The notes under the pieces are model-generated. The model saw only the letters and a program-made list of their open reading frames with translations, had not been told where the DNA came from and made no database searches. Below, one piece after another: positions 55,274 to 62,272 of a DNA stretch of 64,000 nucleotides. This stretch comes from Streptomyces sp. PsTaAH-137 (lineage in GTDB: Bacteria; Actinomycetota; Actinomycetes; Streptomycetales; Streptomycetaceae): positions 62,001 through 126,000 of the forward strand of contig NZ_QLLY01000019.1 of NCBI RefSeq assembly GCF_003259365.1. Direction: 5' to 3'. The position numbers were made by a program, and so were the translations under genes. How positions within the stretch are numbered: position 1 is the stretch's first letter; each line of letters opens with the position of its first letter.

Positions 55274-56314
55274 ATGGCCTTGATGCTGCCGTCCGAGGTC
55301 GAGTGGGTCCTGGACCTGCTCGGCTACAGCTGGCCGGACGCCAACGAGGACAAGATCCACGAAGCGGCCCAGGCGTGGCGGGAGTTCGCGCAGGCGGTCC
55401 GCCAGGCGCAGGGCACCGGGACCGGCGCGGCGCAGACCGTGTTCGGCGCCAACTCCGGTGAGGCGGTGGAGAGTTTCGGCGAGGCGTGGCAGAAGTTCTC
55501 GGGCGCCGGCGGCGGGTATCTGGAGGACGCCGCGCAGGCCGCCGAGATCCTCGCGTTCGCTCTCGACGCGGTCGCCCTGGTGGTCGTCGGCAGCAAGATC
55601 GCGGTGATCGCGCAGCTCATCGCCCTCGCCATCGAGATCGCCGCGGCGCAGGCCGCCGCGCCGTTCACGCTCGGTCTGTCGGAGATCGGCGCGGCGGGTG
55701 CCACGCAGGCGACCCGGCTCATCGTGCGGCGGCTGCTCGACGAGCTGAAGCAGCTGGTGATCAAGACGATCAAGGACGCCGTCGAACAGGCCTCGGTGAA
55801 GGCGATCAAGGAGACGATCGTCGAGGTCCTGAAGGAGGCCGCGGTCGAGGCGGGCAAGTCGGCGGGCCAGAGCATCGTCGAGCAGGGCGTCAAGACGCAC
55901 TTCGGCGCCCAGCAGAGCATCGACTTCGGCGCGGCGGCGGGAGCGGGCTACGACTCCTTCAAGGAGACGGCCGTCAGCGGCATCAAAGACGGTCTTCAGG
56001 AGAAGGCCGACGGCATCACGGGCCTCGCCGATCCGCAGACGTACATCGACGCGGGAACGGACCGGGCGACGGAAGTGGCGGGCAACCACGCCCAGTCCGG
56101 CCTGGACCGGCTGCGCGGGGGAACGGGCGGAACGGGCGGAACGGGCGGAACGGGCGCGGACGCCTCCGGAGAAGCTTCGGAAACGCCGTCGTCGAGTACG
56201 TCGAGTACGTCGAGTACGCCGAGTACGTCGGCAAGTGCATCGACAAGTGCATCGGCGGGCTCGTCAACGGGCTCGACGGCGGAGGACGAACGCGCCCGGT
56301 CGACCTTCGGCTGA
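55274..56314 (+). CDS. CpnT-like N-terminal (WXG100-like) domain protein without toxin, module 2
   Basis: Protein of 346 residues, paralogue of the gene at 51552: LPSEVEWVLDLLGYSWPDAN, FGANSGEAVESFGEAWQKFS, a hydrophobic stretch (ALDAVALVVVGSKIAVIAQL) and long amphipathic helices. After a (GGT)n and Ser/Thr linker it ends ERARSTFG, matching the RATFG end of module 1. No toxin domain is present. The linker is encoded by two 9-base tandem repeats, so its length may vary between strains. Confidence 0.75.
   Translation: MALMLPSEVEWVLDLLGYSWPDANEDKIHEAAQAWREFAQAVRQAQGTGTGAAQTVFGANSGEAVESFGEAWQKFSGAGGGYLEDAAQAAEILAFALDAVALVVVGSKIAVIAQLIALAIEIAAAQAAAPFTLGLSEIGAAGATQATRLIVRRLLDELKQLVIKTIKDAVEQASVKAIKETIVEVLKEAAVEAGKSAGQSIVEQGVKTHFGAQQSIDFGAAAGAGYDSFKETAVSGIKDGLQEKADGITGLADPQTYIDAGTDRATEVAGNHAQSGLDRLRGGTGGTGGTGGTGADASGEASETPSSSTSSTSSTPSTSASASTSASAGSSTGSTAEDERARSTFG
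56122..56156 (+). repeat. 9-base tandem repeat, (GGT)n linker coding
   Basis: About 3.5-4 copies of AACGGGCGG inside the CpnT-like gene, encoding Gly-Gly-Thr units. Confidence 0.8.
56192..56227 (+). repeat. 9-base tandem repeat, Ser/Thr linker coding
   Basis: Four copies of TCGAGTACG (the last CCGAGTACG), encoding Ser-Ser-Thr units in the same CpnT-like gene. Confidence 0.85.
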
Positions 56315-56328
56315 TCGCTGATGTGCTC

Positions 56329-56352
56329 GTGACAATGTGAGGGTCGTGTCAC
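56329..56352. promoter_or_regulatory. Inverted repeat upstream of esxA
   Basis: GTGACA (56329-56334) and TGTCAC (56347-56352) with a 12-base spacer, just after the CpnT-like stop. A candidate regulator site; the regulator is unknown. Confidence 0.35.
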
Positions 56353-56378
56353 AGTGCAGCCGATCACCGGGAACAGTC

Positions 56379-56414
56379 TTGGTGCCCGTGTCAACTGTGA
56401 CTAAAGTACAGTTG
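56379..56414 (+). promoter_or_regulatory. Candidate esxA promoter with overlapping inverted repeat
   Basis: TTGGTG (56379-56384), 17-base spacer, TAAAGT (56402-56407). A 7-base inverted repeat CAACTGT/ACAGTTG (56392-56398, 56408-56414) brackets the -10. A small hairpin GGCACT/AGTGCC follows at 56416-56434 in the leader. Confidence 0.45.
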
Positions 56415-56506
56415 CGGCACTCCCGAGAAGTGCCACCCGCGCCGGGTTCCGCGAGGAATCCGTGGGCCGCGGGGACCAATGTCGAATCTCATGGGGGCAA
56501 GTGGCC

Positions 56507-56833
56507 ATGGCTGGTCAGTTTAATGTCACGCACGAGGAGATGGTCGCGTTCAGCGGCCGTATCTCCCAGGTGAACGAGTCCGTCCAGGGTGAGATCCAGC
56601 GTCTGCAGACGGTGGTCGATTCGATCACCTCCGGCTGGAAGGGCCAGGCAGCCACCGCGTACAACAACCTGCAGAACCAGGTGAACGAGGACGCGACCGC
56701 GCTGAACCGGGTCCTCAACGAGATCAAGGAAGCGATCGACGCGACGGCCGCCAACTACCAGTCGTCCGAAGAGGAGCAGGCCGCGTCCATCGGCCACATC
56801 TCCTCGGGTGCCGAGGCCTCGCCGTTCGGCTAG
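56507..56833 (+). CDS. esxA: WXG100 protein EsxA-like
   Basis: Protein of 108 residues with the WXG100 helix-turn-helix: the turn SGWKGQAATAYNNLQNQVNE carries W-K-G, and YQSSE is the Y-x-x-x-E export signal. Secreted as a heterodimer with the next gene's product through the ESX machine. ATG 56507 is in-frame with a GGGGGCAAG upstream. The gene has its own candidate promoter. Which of the two esx genes corresponds to EsxA by naming is a convention, but both belong to the pair. Confidence 0.92.
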   Translation: MAGQFNVTHEEMVAFSGRISQVNESVQGEIQRLQTVVDSITSGWKGQAATAYNNLQNQVNEDATALNRVLNEIKEAIDATAANYQSSEEEQAASIGHISSGAEASPFG

Positions 56834-56912
56834 GCCGAACCGCACCGCTCGTCCTTCAGTGAGCTCGTAGAGCTTTCTCACCGTCCGTCCACAATCCCCC
56901 GGGGGAGAGATC

Positions 56913-57203
56913 ATGTCCGGTCAGGTTCTGGTCAATTTCCAGACCATTTCCCAGGCGTCCCAGGACGTCAAGTCCACCGCGAGCAACGTGCGTCAGCAGC
57001 TCGACGACCTCGAGGCCGGCGTCAAGCGCATCGCCGCGAGCTGGGAGGGTTCCGCTCAGGAGGGCTACCAGGCCAAGCAGAACGAGTGGGACCAGCGCGC
57101 CGCGTCCCTGCACCAGACGCTGGAGTCCATCGCCCGCGCGCTGGACACGGCCGCGCAGAACTACCAGCAGACCGAGCAGCGGAACACCAACGTCTGGTCG
57201 TGA
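56913..57203 (+). CDS. esxB: WXG100 protein EsxB-like
   Basis: Protein of 96 residues, the exact classic size. The turn is AASWEGSAQEGYQAKQNEWD (W-E-G) and the C-terminal YQQTE is the export signal. It lies 79 bases after the EsxA-like gene with GGGGGAGA before its ATG. The heterodimer is exported by the ESX machine and in Streptomyces affects development. A strong hairpin follows. Confidence 0.93.
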   Translation: MSGQVLVNFQTISQASQDVKSTASNVRQQLDDLEAGVKRIAASWEGSAQEGYQAKQNEWDQRAASLHQTLESIARALDTAAQNYQQTEQRNTNVWS

Positions 57204-57257
57204 CGCGTCCCGCGTGAGGACGCGGATGCCGCTCAGGCAGCCACGTATCCACGCGAC

Positions 57258-57291
57258 AGGGGCGGCAGGTGCACATGCACCTGCCGCCCCT
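57258..57291. terminator. Bidirectional hairpin after esxB
   Basis: Arms AGGGGCGGCAGGTGCA and its complement (57258-57273, 57276-57291) are perfect. It ends the esxAB transcript and faces a convergent small membrane-protein gene. Confidence 0.75.
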
Positions 57292-57340
57292 GCGGCATTC
57301 CGTAGCGAGGCTCAGAGTTCAGGGCTCAGGGCTCAGGGCG

Positions 57341-57625
57341 TCAGCGGCCCTCCAGCCAGGCGAGGCCCAGAGCCAACGGCACCGTGGCGAGAGCCAGGGC
57401 GCTCGCCAGCGCCGTCATGCCGGGCCGGACCTCCCGATGGCCGGCAAAGCCCAAATACGCGGCGACCGGCGGCAGGAGGAACCCGATCAGCAAACCGAAG
57501 CGCCAGCCCTCCTCCGCGATGAAGAAGGCACACAGCGCCCAGCAGACCGGCACCGCCGCCAGGCACATCATCCGTCCCTTGGACAGGAAACGGTCGAGGG
57601 TCTCACCGTCACCGAGGAAACTCAT
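57341..57625 (-). CDS. Small membrane protein
   Basis: Protein of 94 residues with three hydrophobic stretches (LAAVPVCWALCAFFIAEEGW, FGLLIGFLLPPVAAYLGFAG, ALASALALATVPLALGLAWL). No known family. It starts 3 bases after the stop of the double-WXG protein upstream on the same strand, so the two are one operon. It could be its membrane partner or immunity protein; nothing else supports this. Confidence 0.65.
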   Translation of the reverse strand: MSFLGDGETLDRFLSKGRMMCLAAVPVCWALCAFFIAEEGWRFGLLIGFLLPPVAAYLGFAGHREVRPGMTALASALALATVPLALGLAWLEGR

Positions 57626-57628
57626 GTC

Positions 57629-58762
57629 CTACACCGCCTGGTTGTCGTAGGAGCCGCTGCCCACCTCGGGGAAACCGTCCGCCGCGGAGAAGCCGTTGAC
57701 CGCCGTCGAGAGAGTGAGCGCGATCGCGCTCAGGGCCGTAGCGAAGGTGTCGAACGCCTTGGACGCCTCCGCCCACATCCCCATGATCCGTATGGCCTGC
57801 GCCGCGGCCAGCGCGAACATCGCGACCGAGGCCGCCTGACCGCCGACGGGAATGGCGTTCACGGCCGCCGCCGCTGCCATGTTGACCATCCAGATGACCA
57901 GCAGATCGCAGAACATCACGAGGAACGACTTCAGGAACTCCGCGAACTGGAAAGCCAATTGAGCCGCCTGTGAATAGCAGCTCTGGAGCGACTCGAAGGT
58001 CGCCTTGATCTCGTCGAGCTTCTTCGCGAATTCGTCGAAGTAGACGGTGGCGGTGTCCGCCGCATTGCCGTCCCAGGAGAGAGCGACATTGCGGTTGCCC
58101 TTGCGGACATTCGCGGCCAGTGCGTCGCAGCAGGAGGCGAGACTGCCCCAGGCGTCGGAGCAGTCGTTGTAACCGTTCCAGTCGCCGAAGACCCAGTTGG
58201 TCACGATGCCGAAGGGGTCGAAGCCGAACAGCAGCTTGGACGCCTCCACGGCCATCGCGGAGGGGCTGCCGAAGTCGAGGGCGGTCCCGAGTGTCTTCTG
58301 GACCGGGCTCATCCTGTACTCGTCGACGTGCCCGGACCCGTACTCGACGAGCGGGTTGCCGCTGTCGCCACCCGGCTTCTTCAGCGCGCCGGCCGCGTCA
58401 TCCGCGTCGGAGAAGTCCTGCGGGTCGCCGCCCGAGCCGAGGGACGGCGCCTTGGAACCCTGGGCACCGGCGTCGAAACTCGCCGCCGCCTGCTGGTCCG
58501 TCTCCCTGTAGTACACGGCGGAGCGCGCCAGTTCGCCCGCCGAGGAGTCCAGAACGCTCTTTATCTTCTCCAGGGCCTTCTTGGCCTCGCTCACATAGCG
58601 GTCGTGGTCGCCCGCGACGAGGTCCCAGGCGTGACCGCCCAGGGTCTCGTCGATCGTCGCGTACTTCCCCACGTACGACACCGCTTCCGCGCCGCCCTCC
58701 GCGGCACGCCCCACCAGCTTGCCGAAGCCGTCGATGACGCCCGCGTCCACCCGAAAGCCCAT
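57629..58762 (-). CDS. Double-WXG ESX substrate candidate
   Basis: Protein of 377 residues. The N-terminal ~100 residues are helical and carry YYRETD, a Y-x-x-x-D export signal. A middle linker (GGDPQDFSDADDAAGALKKP) leads to a second helical unit with a WxG turn (ALSWDGNAADTATVYFDEFA) and a hydrophobic helix (FLVMFCDLLVIWMVNMAAAA). It ends without a toxin domain. The double unit resembles larger WXG100-type secreted proteins. ATG 58762 fits the start. It is flanked by a small membrane protein and a LSGRM-type protein. Confidence 0.75.
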   Translation of the reverse strand: MGFRVDAGVIDGFGKLVGRAAEGGAEAVSYVGKYATIDETLGGHAWDLVAGDHDRYVSEAKKALEKIKSVLDSSAGELARSAVYYRETDQQAAASFDAGAQGSKAPSLGSGGDPQDFSDADDAAGALKKPGGDSGNPLVEYGSGHVDEYRMSPVQKTLGTALDFGSPSAMAVEASKLLFGFDPFGIVTNWVFGDWNGYNDCSDAWGSLASCCDALAANVRKGNRNVALSWDGNAADTATVYFDEFAKKLDEIKATFESLQSCYSQAAQLAFQFAEFLKSFLVMFCDLLVIWMVNMAAAAAVNAIPVGGQAASVAMFALAAAQAIRIMGMWAEASKAFDTFATALSAIALTLSTAVNGFSAADGFPEVGSGSYDNQAV

Positions 58763-58808
58763 GGGTCCCCCTGCCTTGTGTGTCCGAAGTACCTGAGATG
58801 AGGCGCGG

Positions 58809-59225
58809 TCAGTACAGGGACCAGCCGCTGCCGTCGTGGCGCGACTTGCCGGTCGACGGGCGCTCCGCCTGCTGCGTGGGCCGCATCGCCGACGAGCTGT
58901 CCGTCTGCCGCTGCTCATCGGCGAGACGGCGCTCACCGTCTGCCGCGAGCTCCTCGCGTTCGGCGTCGGACAGGGCGGCCCACTTCTCGGCGACCGGCGC
59001 GGACTGCTCGACGGCCTGGTCGGCGTAGGCGGACACGTCGGCCGCCTCCCGAAGCCCCATCCGGCCGGAGAGAACCTCCTGCGCCATCTCCTTGAGCGTG
59101 CTTCCGCCCAGCCCCGAGGCCAGGTGTTCGAGAGACTGACGCAGGATCCTGGCCTGGGCGGGGTCCTGCCCGGTCATCTCCAGAAACTCGGAGTCGTCCA
59201 CCGGCTTGTCCATGGGATGCGGCAC
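58809..59225 (-). CDS. Small cytosolic protein of the LSGRM family, second copy
   Basis: Protein of 138 residues, related to the one at 52651: HLASGLGGSTLKEMAQEVLS, GRMGLREAADVS, and WAALSDAEREELAADGERR. It has a Ser/Gln-rich end. GTG 59225 has GAGG 6 bases upstream; ATG 59213 is the alternative. It lies 46 bases before the double-WXG gene, whereas the other copy lies just after a CpnT-like gene, so the family accompanies WXG-type substrates. Confidence 0.65.
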   Translation of the reverse strand: MPHPMDKPVDDSEFLEMTGQDPAQARILRQSLEHLASGLGGSTLKEMAQEVLSGRMGLREAADVSAYADQAVEQSAPVAEKWAALSDAEREELAADGERRLADEQRQTDSSSAMRPTQQAERPSTGKSRHDGSGWSLY

Positions 59226-59346
59226 TGGGCACCTCGGTAGCTCGGTCGACGGGCAGGAAAGAACCGCAACTTAGCAATACCTACGTAAATTCCTCAACAG
59301 TCTGCTCTTGAGCCGCAGTCGTGGGCTCCACCCGGGCGCGCCCGGC

Positions 59347-59676
59347 TCAGACGGCGTCCCCCAACGAAGCCAGCGCCGCACCCAGGCACATGGCCGCGAG
59401 CGCCCACCGCGTGCGTCCCGCCCGGGCCAACGGCACGCCGCAGCCGGCGACGACACCGCCGGTGAGGTAGAGCGCGGTCCATGCCCCGGCCTCGCCGTCC
59501 TGGCCCAGCCGGACGGCGGTGAGGACCAGGGCGACGAGCGCGACGGCTGCGGCGATCGTGACGTGTGCCCGGCGCGCCCGCCCGGCGTCGCGCCGCCGGT
59601 CCGCCGCGACCCGCTGCCGTCCCTGGCTCCGAAACCGTGCTGTCAACTCTTCGTCGGATTCCGTCCCACGCGTCAT
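59347..59676 (-). CDS. Small membrane protein
   Basis: Protein of 109 residues: charged Arg-rich start (RFRSQGRQRVAADRRRDAGR), then three hydrophobic stretches (VTIAAAVALVALVLTAVRLG, WTALYLTGGVVAGCGVPLAR, ALAAMCLGAALASLGDAV). No family recognised. It is divergent from the PH-like membrane-protein gene with 68 bases between. Confidence 0.6.
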   Translation of the reverse strand: MTRGTESDEELTARFRSQGRQRVAADRRRDAGRARRAHVTIAAAVALVALVLTAVRLGQDGEAGAWTALYLTGGVVAGCGVPLARAGRTRWALAAMCLGAALASLGDAV

Positions 59677-59730
59677 GCCGTGGAACGTAGCGCCGCGGAC
59701 TCCGCCTGGTGGAGGTGACGACAGGTTCCC

Positions 59731-59736
59731 TACAAT
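59731..59736 (+). promoter_or_regulatory. Candidate -10 for a leaderless transcript
   Basis: TACAAT ends 8 bases before ATG 59745, so transcription would start at or beside the start codon. Confidence 0.4.
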
Positions 59737-59744
59737 CCCCGCCC

Positions 59745-60395
59745 ATGTCGACTTCGCCCGGGCAGGCACCGGCGCCCACCGCCACAGTGGTACGGACAGG
59801 TCAGCGCAACGCGGTCAGGATGGTGCCGCTCGGCATCGTGCTGACGGCGGTCGGGCTGCTCGCCCTGTTCGCCGGGGTGGTGATCATCGCCGGCCTCGGC
59901 GACGGCGAGCCCCGGCTGAAGGGGATCGGCGGCATCGTGGTCGGCCTGCTCGTCCTCTTCATCGGCGTCACGAGCCTCATGTCGTCCTGGGCGTCGCGCC
60001 GTTCGACGGTGAGCATCGACCGCACGGGCCTGTGGGTCAGCGACGGCAAGGCGCGCAACGTCATCCCCTGGCACACCCTCGCCGGCGTCGGACTGCACTG
60101 GAGCACGTTCGGCCGCGGCGCGAAGGTCTACTCGATCGAGCTGTGCCCGTCAGGCCCCATCGACCGCGACGATCCCGTCCTGTGGCCCTTGGTCCGCGAC
60201 GAGGAGCCCCTGCGGCCGAACCTGCCGCGCCTGCGCTACCGCCTCCCCGTCCCGCCGAGCTCGCGGGACGCGGTCGTCACGGCGATCCGGGCGCAGGTGC
60301 CCCACCTGTGGCTCGGCGAGGCGGAACGCGAGCCGGGGCACATCGGCGCACCGGACCGGAAGGGGCATCGGGCGCGGGTGCGGGGCACGGTCTGA
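59745..60395 (+). CDS. Membrane protein with PH-like domain
   Basis: Protein of 216 residues with two helices (LGIVLTAVGLLALFAGVVII and GIGGIVVGLLVLFIGVTSLM) and a cytoplasmic domain (STVSIDRTGLWVSDGKARNV, IPWHTLAGVGLHWSTF) typical of bacterial PH-like proteins. The C-terminus is basic. The function is unknown. It stands at the edge of the ESX substrate genes and ends at a strong hairpin. Confidence 0.7.
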   Translation: MSTSPGQAPAPTATVVRTGQRNAVRMVPLGIVLTAVGLLALFAGVVIIAGLGDGEPRLKGIGGIVVGLLVLFIGVTSLMSSWASRRSTVSIDRTGLWVSDGKARNVIPWHTLAGVGLHWSTFGRGAKVYSIELCPSGPIDRDDPVLWPLVRDEEPLRPNLPRLRYRLPVPPSSRDAVVTAIRAQVPHLWLGEAEREPGHIGAPDRKGHRARVRGTV

Positions 60396-60414
60396 CACGG
60401 CCCACCGGGCCAAG

Positions 60415-60440
60415 CCCGGCCCGGTCCTCTCCGGGCCGGG
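60415..60440. terminator. Bidirectional GC-rich hairpin
   Basis: CCCGGCCCGG (60415-60424) and CCGGGCCGGG (60431-60440) pair around TCCTCT between two convergent genes. Confidence 0.7.
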
Positions 60441-60472
60441 CCGGGTGCGGCGTCGTGTGCCTTCGAGTCGGG

Positions 60473-61933
60473 TCAGGGACTCTCGACCGCGACCACCGGA
60501 GCGCCGGTGCTGTCCTTGGCGACAAGTTGACCGGCGAGCGGCGCAAGGACCACGACGAGAGCGACCCAGACCCGCCAACCGCCGTTCACCGGAACGAGCA
60601 ACGCTCCCACGGCGGCCGCGGCGACCAGCAGCCCGACCAGGAGCCCCACCGACACCGTGCGCGGCCAGAAGGCGCCGAGTTCGAGCAGCCCGGTCCGGCG
60701 GCCGGTATCGATCGGAACCGGTCCGCGCGGGGCTGCGGCGATGCGGGCCGCGACCGCGCCGGGTACGCGGCCGGGCAGCTGCCAGCCGTCGTCGGCGACG
60801 AACTCCGCGGCGGACTTGGCCTTGCCGCCGCCCCGGGGATCCCACAACAGCCAGCCCGTGGTGCCGGTGACCAGGGGAGCCGCCGCCGACAGCTTTGCCG
60901 AGATCACAAGTGGGACCTCGGCACCCGCCCCCGTACCGTCTTCCTCCGTCGCGAGCATCAGGCACGCGTAACGGCCGGCGCTCTTCCCGCTCTTCCCGCT
61001 CTTGCCACCGTTCTGCGCGGCGACGGCAGCCGCGGCCTCCTCGACGTGCTCCGCCTGCCCCGTCACGGTCGCCCGCAGCGCGACCCAGTCACCGCCCACA
61101 CGCCGCTCACGGCGGGGCCGCGACGCCACACCGGTCCCCACGGCCACGGCCAGCAGGACGGCGACGGCCCAGGCGACCGCGACGAAGGGGATGTTCCGGT
61201 ACGGCAGCGCACGCCCGTCGAGCCGCGCCTCGACGGCCTCGACGGAGATGTCACCGACCGCGCCGAGTCGGGGCCGCTCCGGTGCATAGGCGACGACGTA
61301 CTCCTCTCCCACCTCTCGGATCCCCTTGCCGTTGTCCGCCCGGAACGTCGCGGGAACGGCTCCGCCACCGTCCGCCGCCGGCAGCTCGACGGTGTACCGG
61401 GCCGTCGTCGAACTCCGCGAACTGCTCCCGGCGGCATCCACGTCATCCACCGCGACGATCGGCAGTTCCTCCACCACGTATCCGGCGTCCACGAGAGCGC
61501 CAGCCGTCGCGGAACTCTCGGGCTGAGCAAAACCGAGACAGACCGCGAGCACTCCGGCGGTCACCACGGCGACCGAGAGCGCTGTCACGCGGATCCAGCA
61601 CCAACGCGCCCCCAGCACGACAGCGGGGACCGCCGGAACGCCTTTCCGCTTTGTACCGTGCGCGCGTACCGACACCAGCGCCGCCGCGTACGCCTCCACG
61701 CGTGACATCCGCCCGCCGGAACGCGTCTGCCCTCCAACCATCAGGACGCAGGCGAGAAGAGCAACGAGGCCCGCCCCCACCGACACCGTCCGGACCGTCC
61801 CTGTCCCGAGGAACAGCCAGCCGCCCGTCATGACGACGAGGGCAGCAACCCCCGCTACGCAGACCCATCGCCCGAGCAGAACCGATCCGGGCCTCTCGAG
61901 CGCCGCCCCGTCCGCCTGCATGCCGACCGCCAC
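60473..61933 (-). CDS. Membrane protein of unknown function
   Basis: Protein of 486 residues with about six hydrophobic helices, including WVCVAGVAALVVMTGGWLFL, VSVGAGLVALLACVLMVGGQ and, near the end, VGLLVGLLVAAAAVGALLVP. Between helices lies an outside domain (YVVEELPIVAVDDVDAAGSS, GKGIREVGEEYVVAYAPERP) resembling DUF3592-type domains, and a cytoplasmic one (YACLMLATEEDGTGAGAEVP). GTG 61933 has GGAGTTGAGGG upstream; ATG 61921 is the alternative. Divergent from the hydrolase gene. Confidence 0.65.
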   Translation of the reverse strand: MAVGMQADGAALERPGSVLLGRWVCVAGVAALVVMTGGWLFLGTGTVRTVSVGAGLVALLACVLMVGGQTRSGGRMSRVEAYAAALVSVRAHGTKRKGVPAVPAVVLGARWCWIRVTALSVAVVTAGVLAVCLGFAQPESSATAGALVDAGYVVEELPIVAVDDVDAAGSSSRSSTTARYTVELPAADGGGAVPATFRADNGKGIREVGEEYVVAYAPERPRLGAVGDISVEAVEARLDGRALPYRNIPFVAVAWAVAVLLAVAVGTGVASRPRRERRVGGDWVALRATVTGQAEHVEEAAAAVAAQNGGKSGKSGKSAGRYACLMLATEEDGTGAGAEVPLVISAKLSAAAPLVTGTTGWLLWDPRGGGKAKSAAEFVADDGWQLPGRVPGAVAARIAAAPRGPVPIDTGRRTGLLELGAFWPRTVSVGLLVGLLVAAAAVGALLVPVNGGWRVWVALVVVLAPLAGQLVAKDSTGAPVVAVESP

Positions 61934-62272
61934 GCCCTCAACTCCATCCGCTGGATACGGCTTTACCTTTCCTTCACGCTAGTGGTGGACGGACACCGCT
62001 GGAGCGTGGCTACGCACACAACACAGGACTGCGGCTGCGCCCCCTCACCCCTTCGGGGCCCCAGGCAGCACAGAGCGCCACTCGAACCACGTACTCCCCA
62101 GAAAGCACGTACGTACGTTCGTTTGCTGCCCTACAGTCTGTGATCGCAGTGCAGCTGTAGAAGGTCGTACGGAGCGGGGGGCTTCGCGTGATGTCCAAGG
62201 TGCTTGATCTGCGCAGCAGTTCGATAGATCCGGAGAGTTCGGGAAGCCCGAGTAGAACCGGCGGAGTCCGTC
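61934..62272. other. Divergent promoter region
   Basis: 339 bases between a leftward membrane-protein gene and the rightward hydrolase gene. TACAGT at 62142-62147 is a possible rightward -10. A short GGGGCCCC-type hairpin lies near 62055. No gene seen. Confidence 0.4.
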
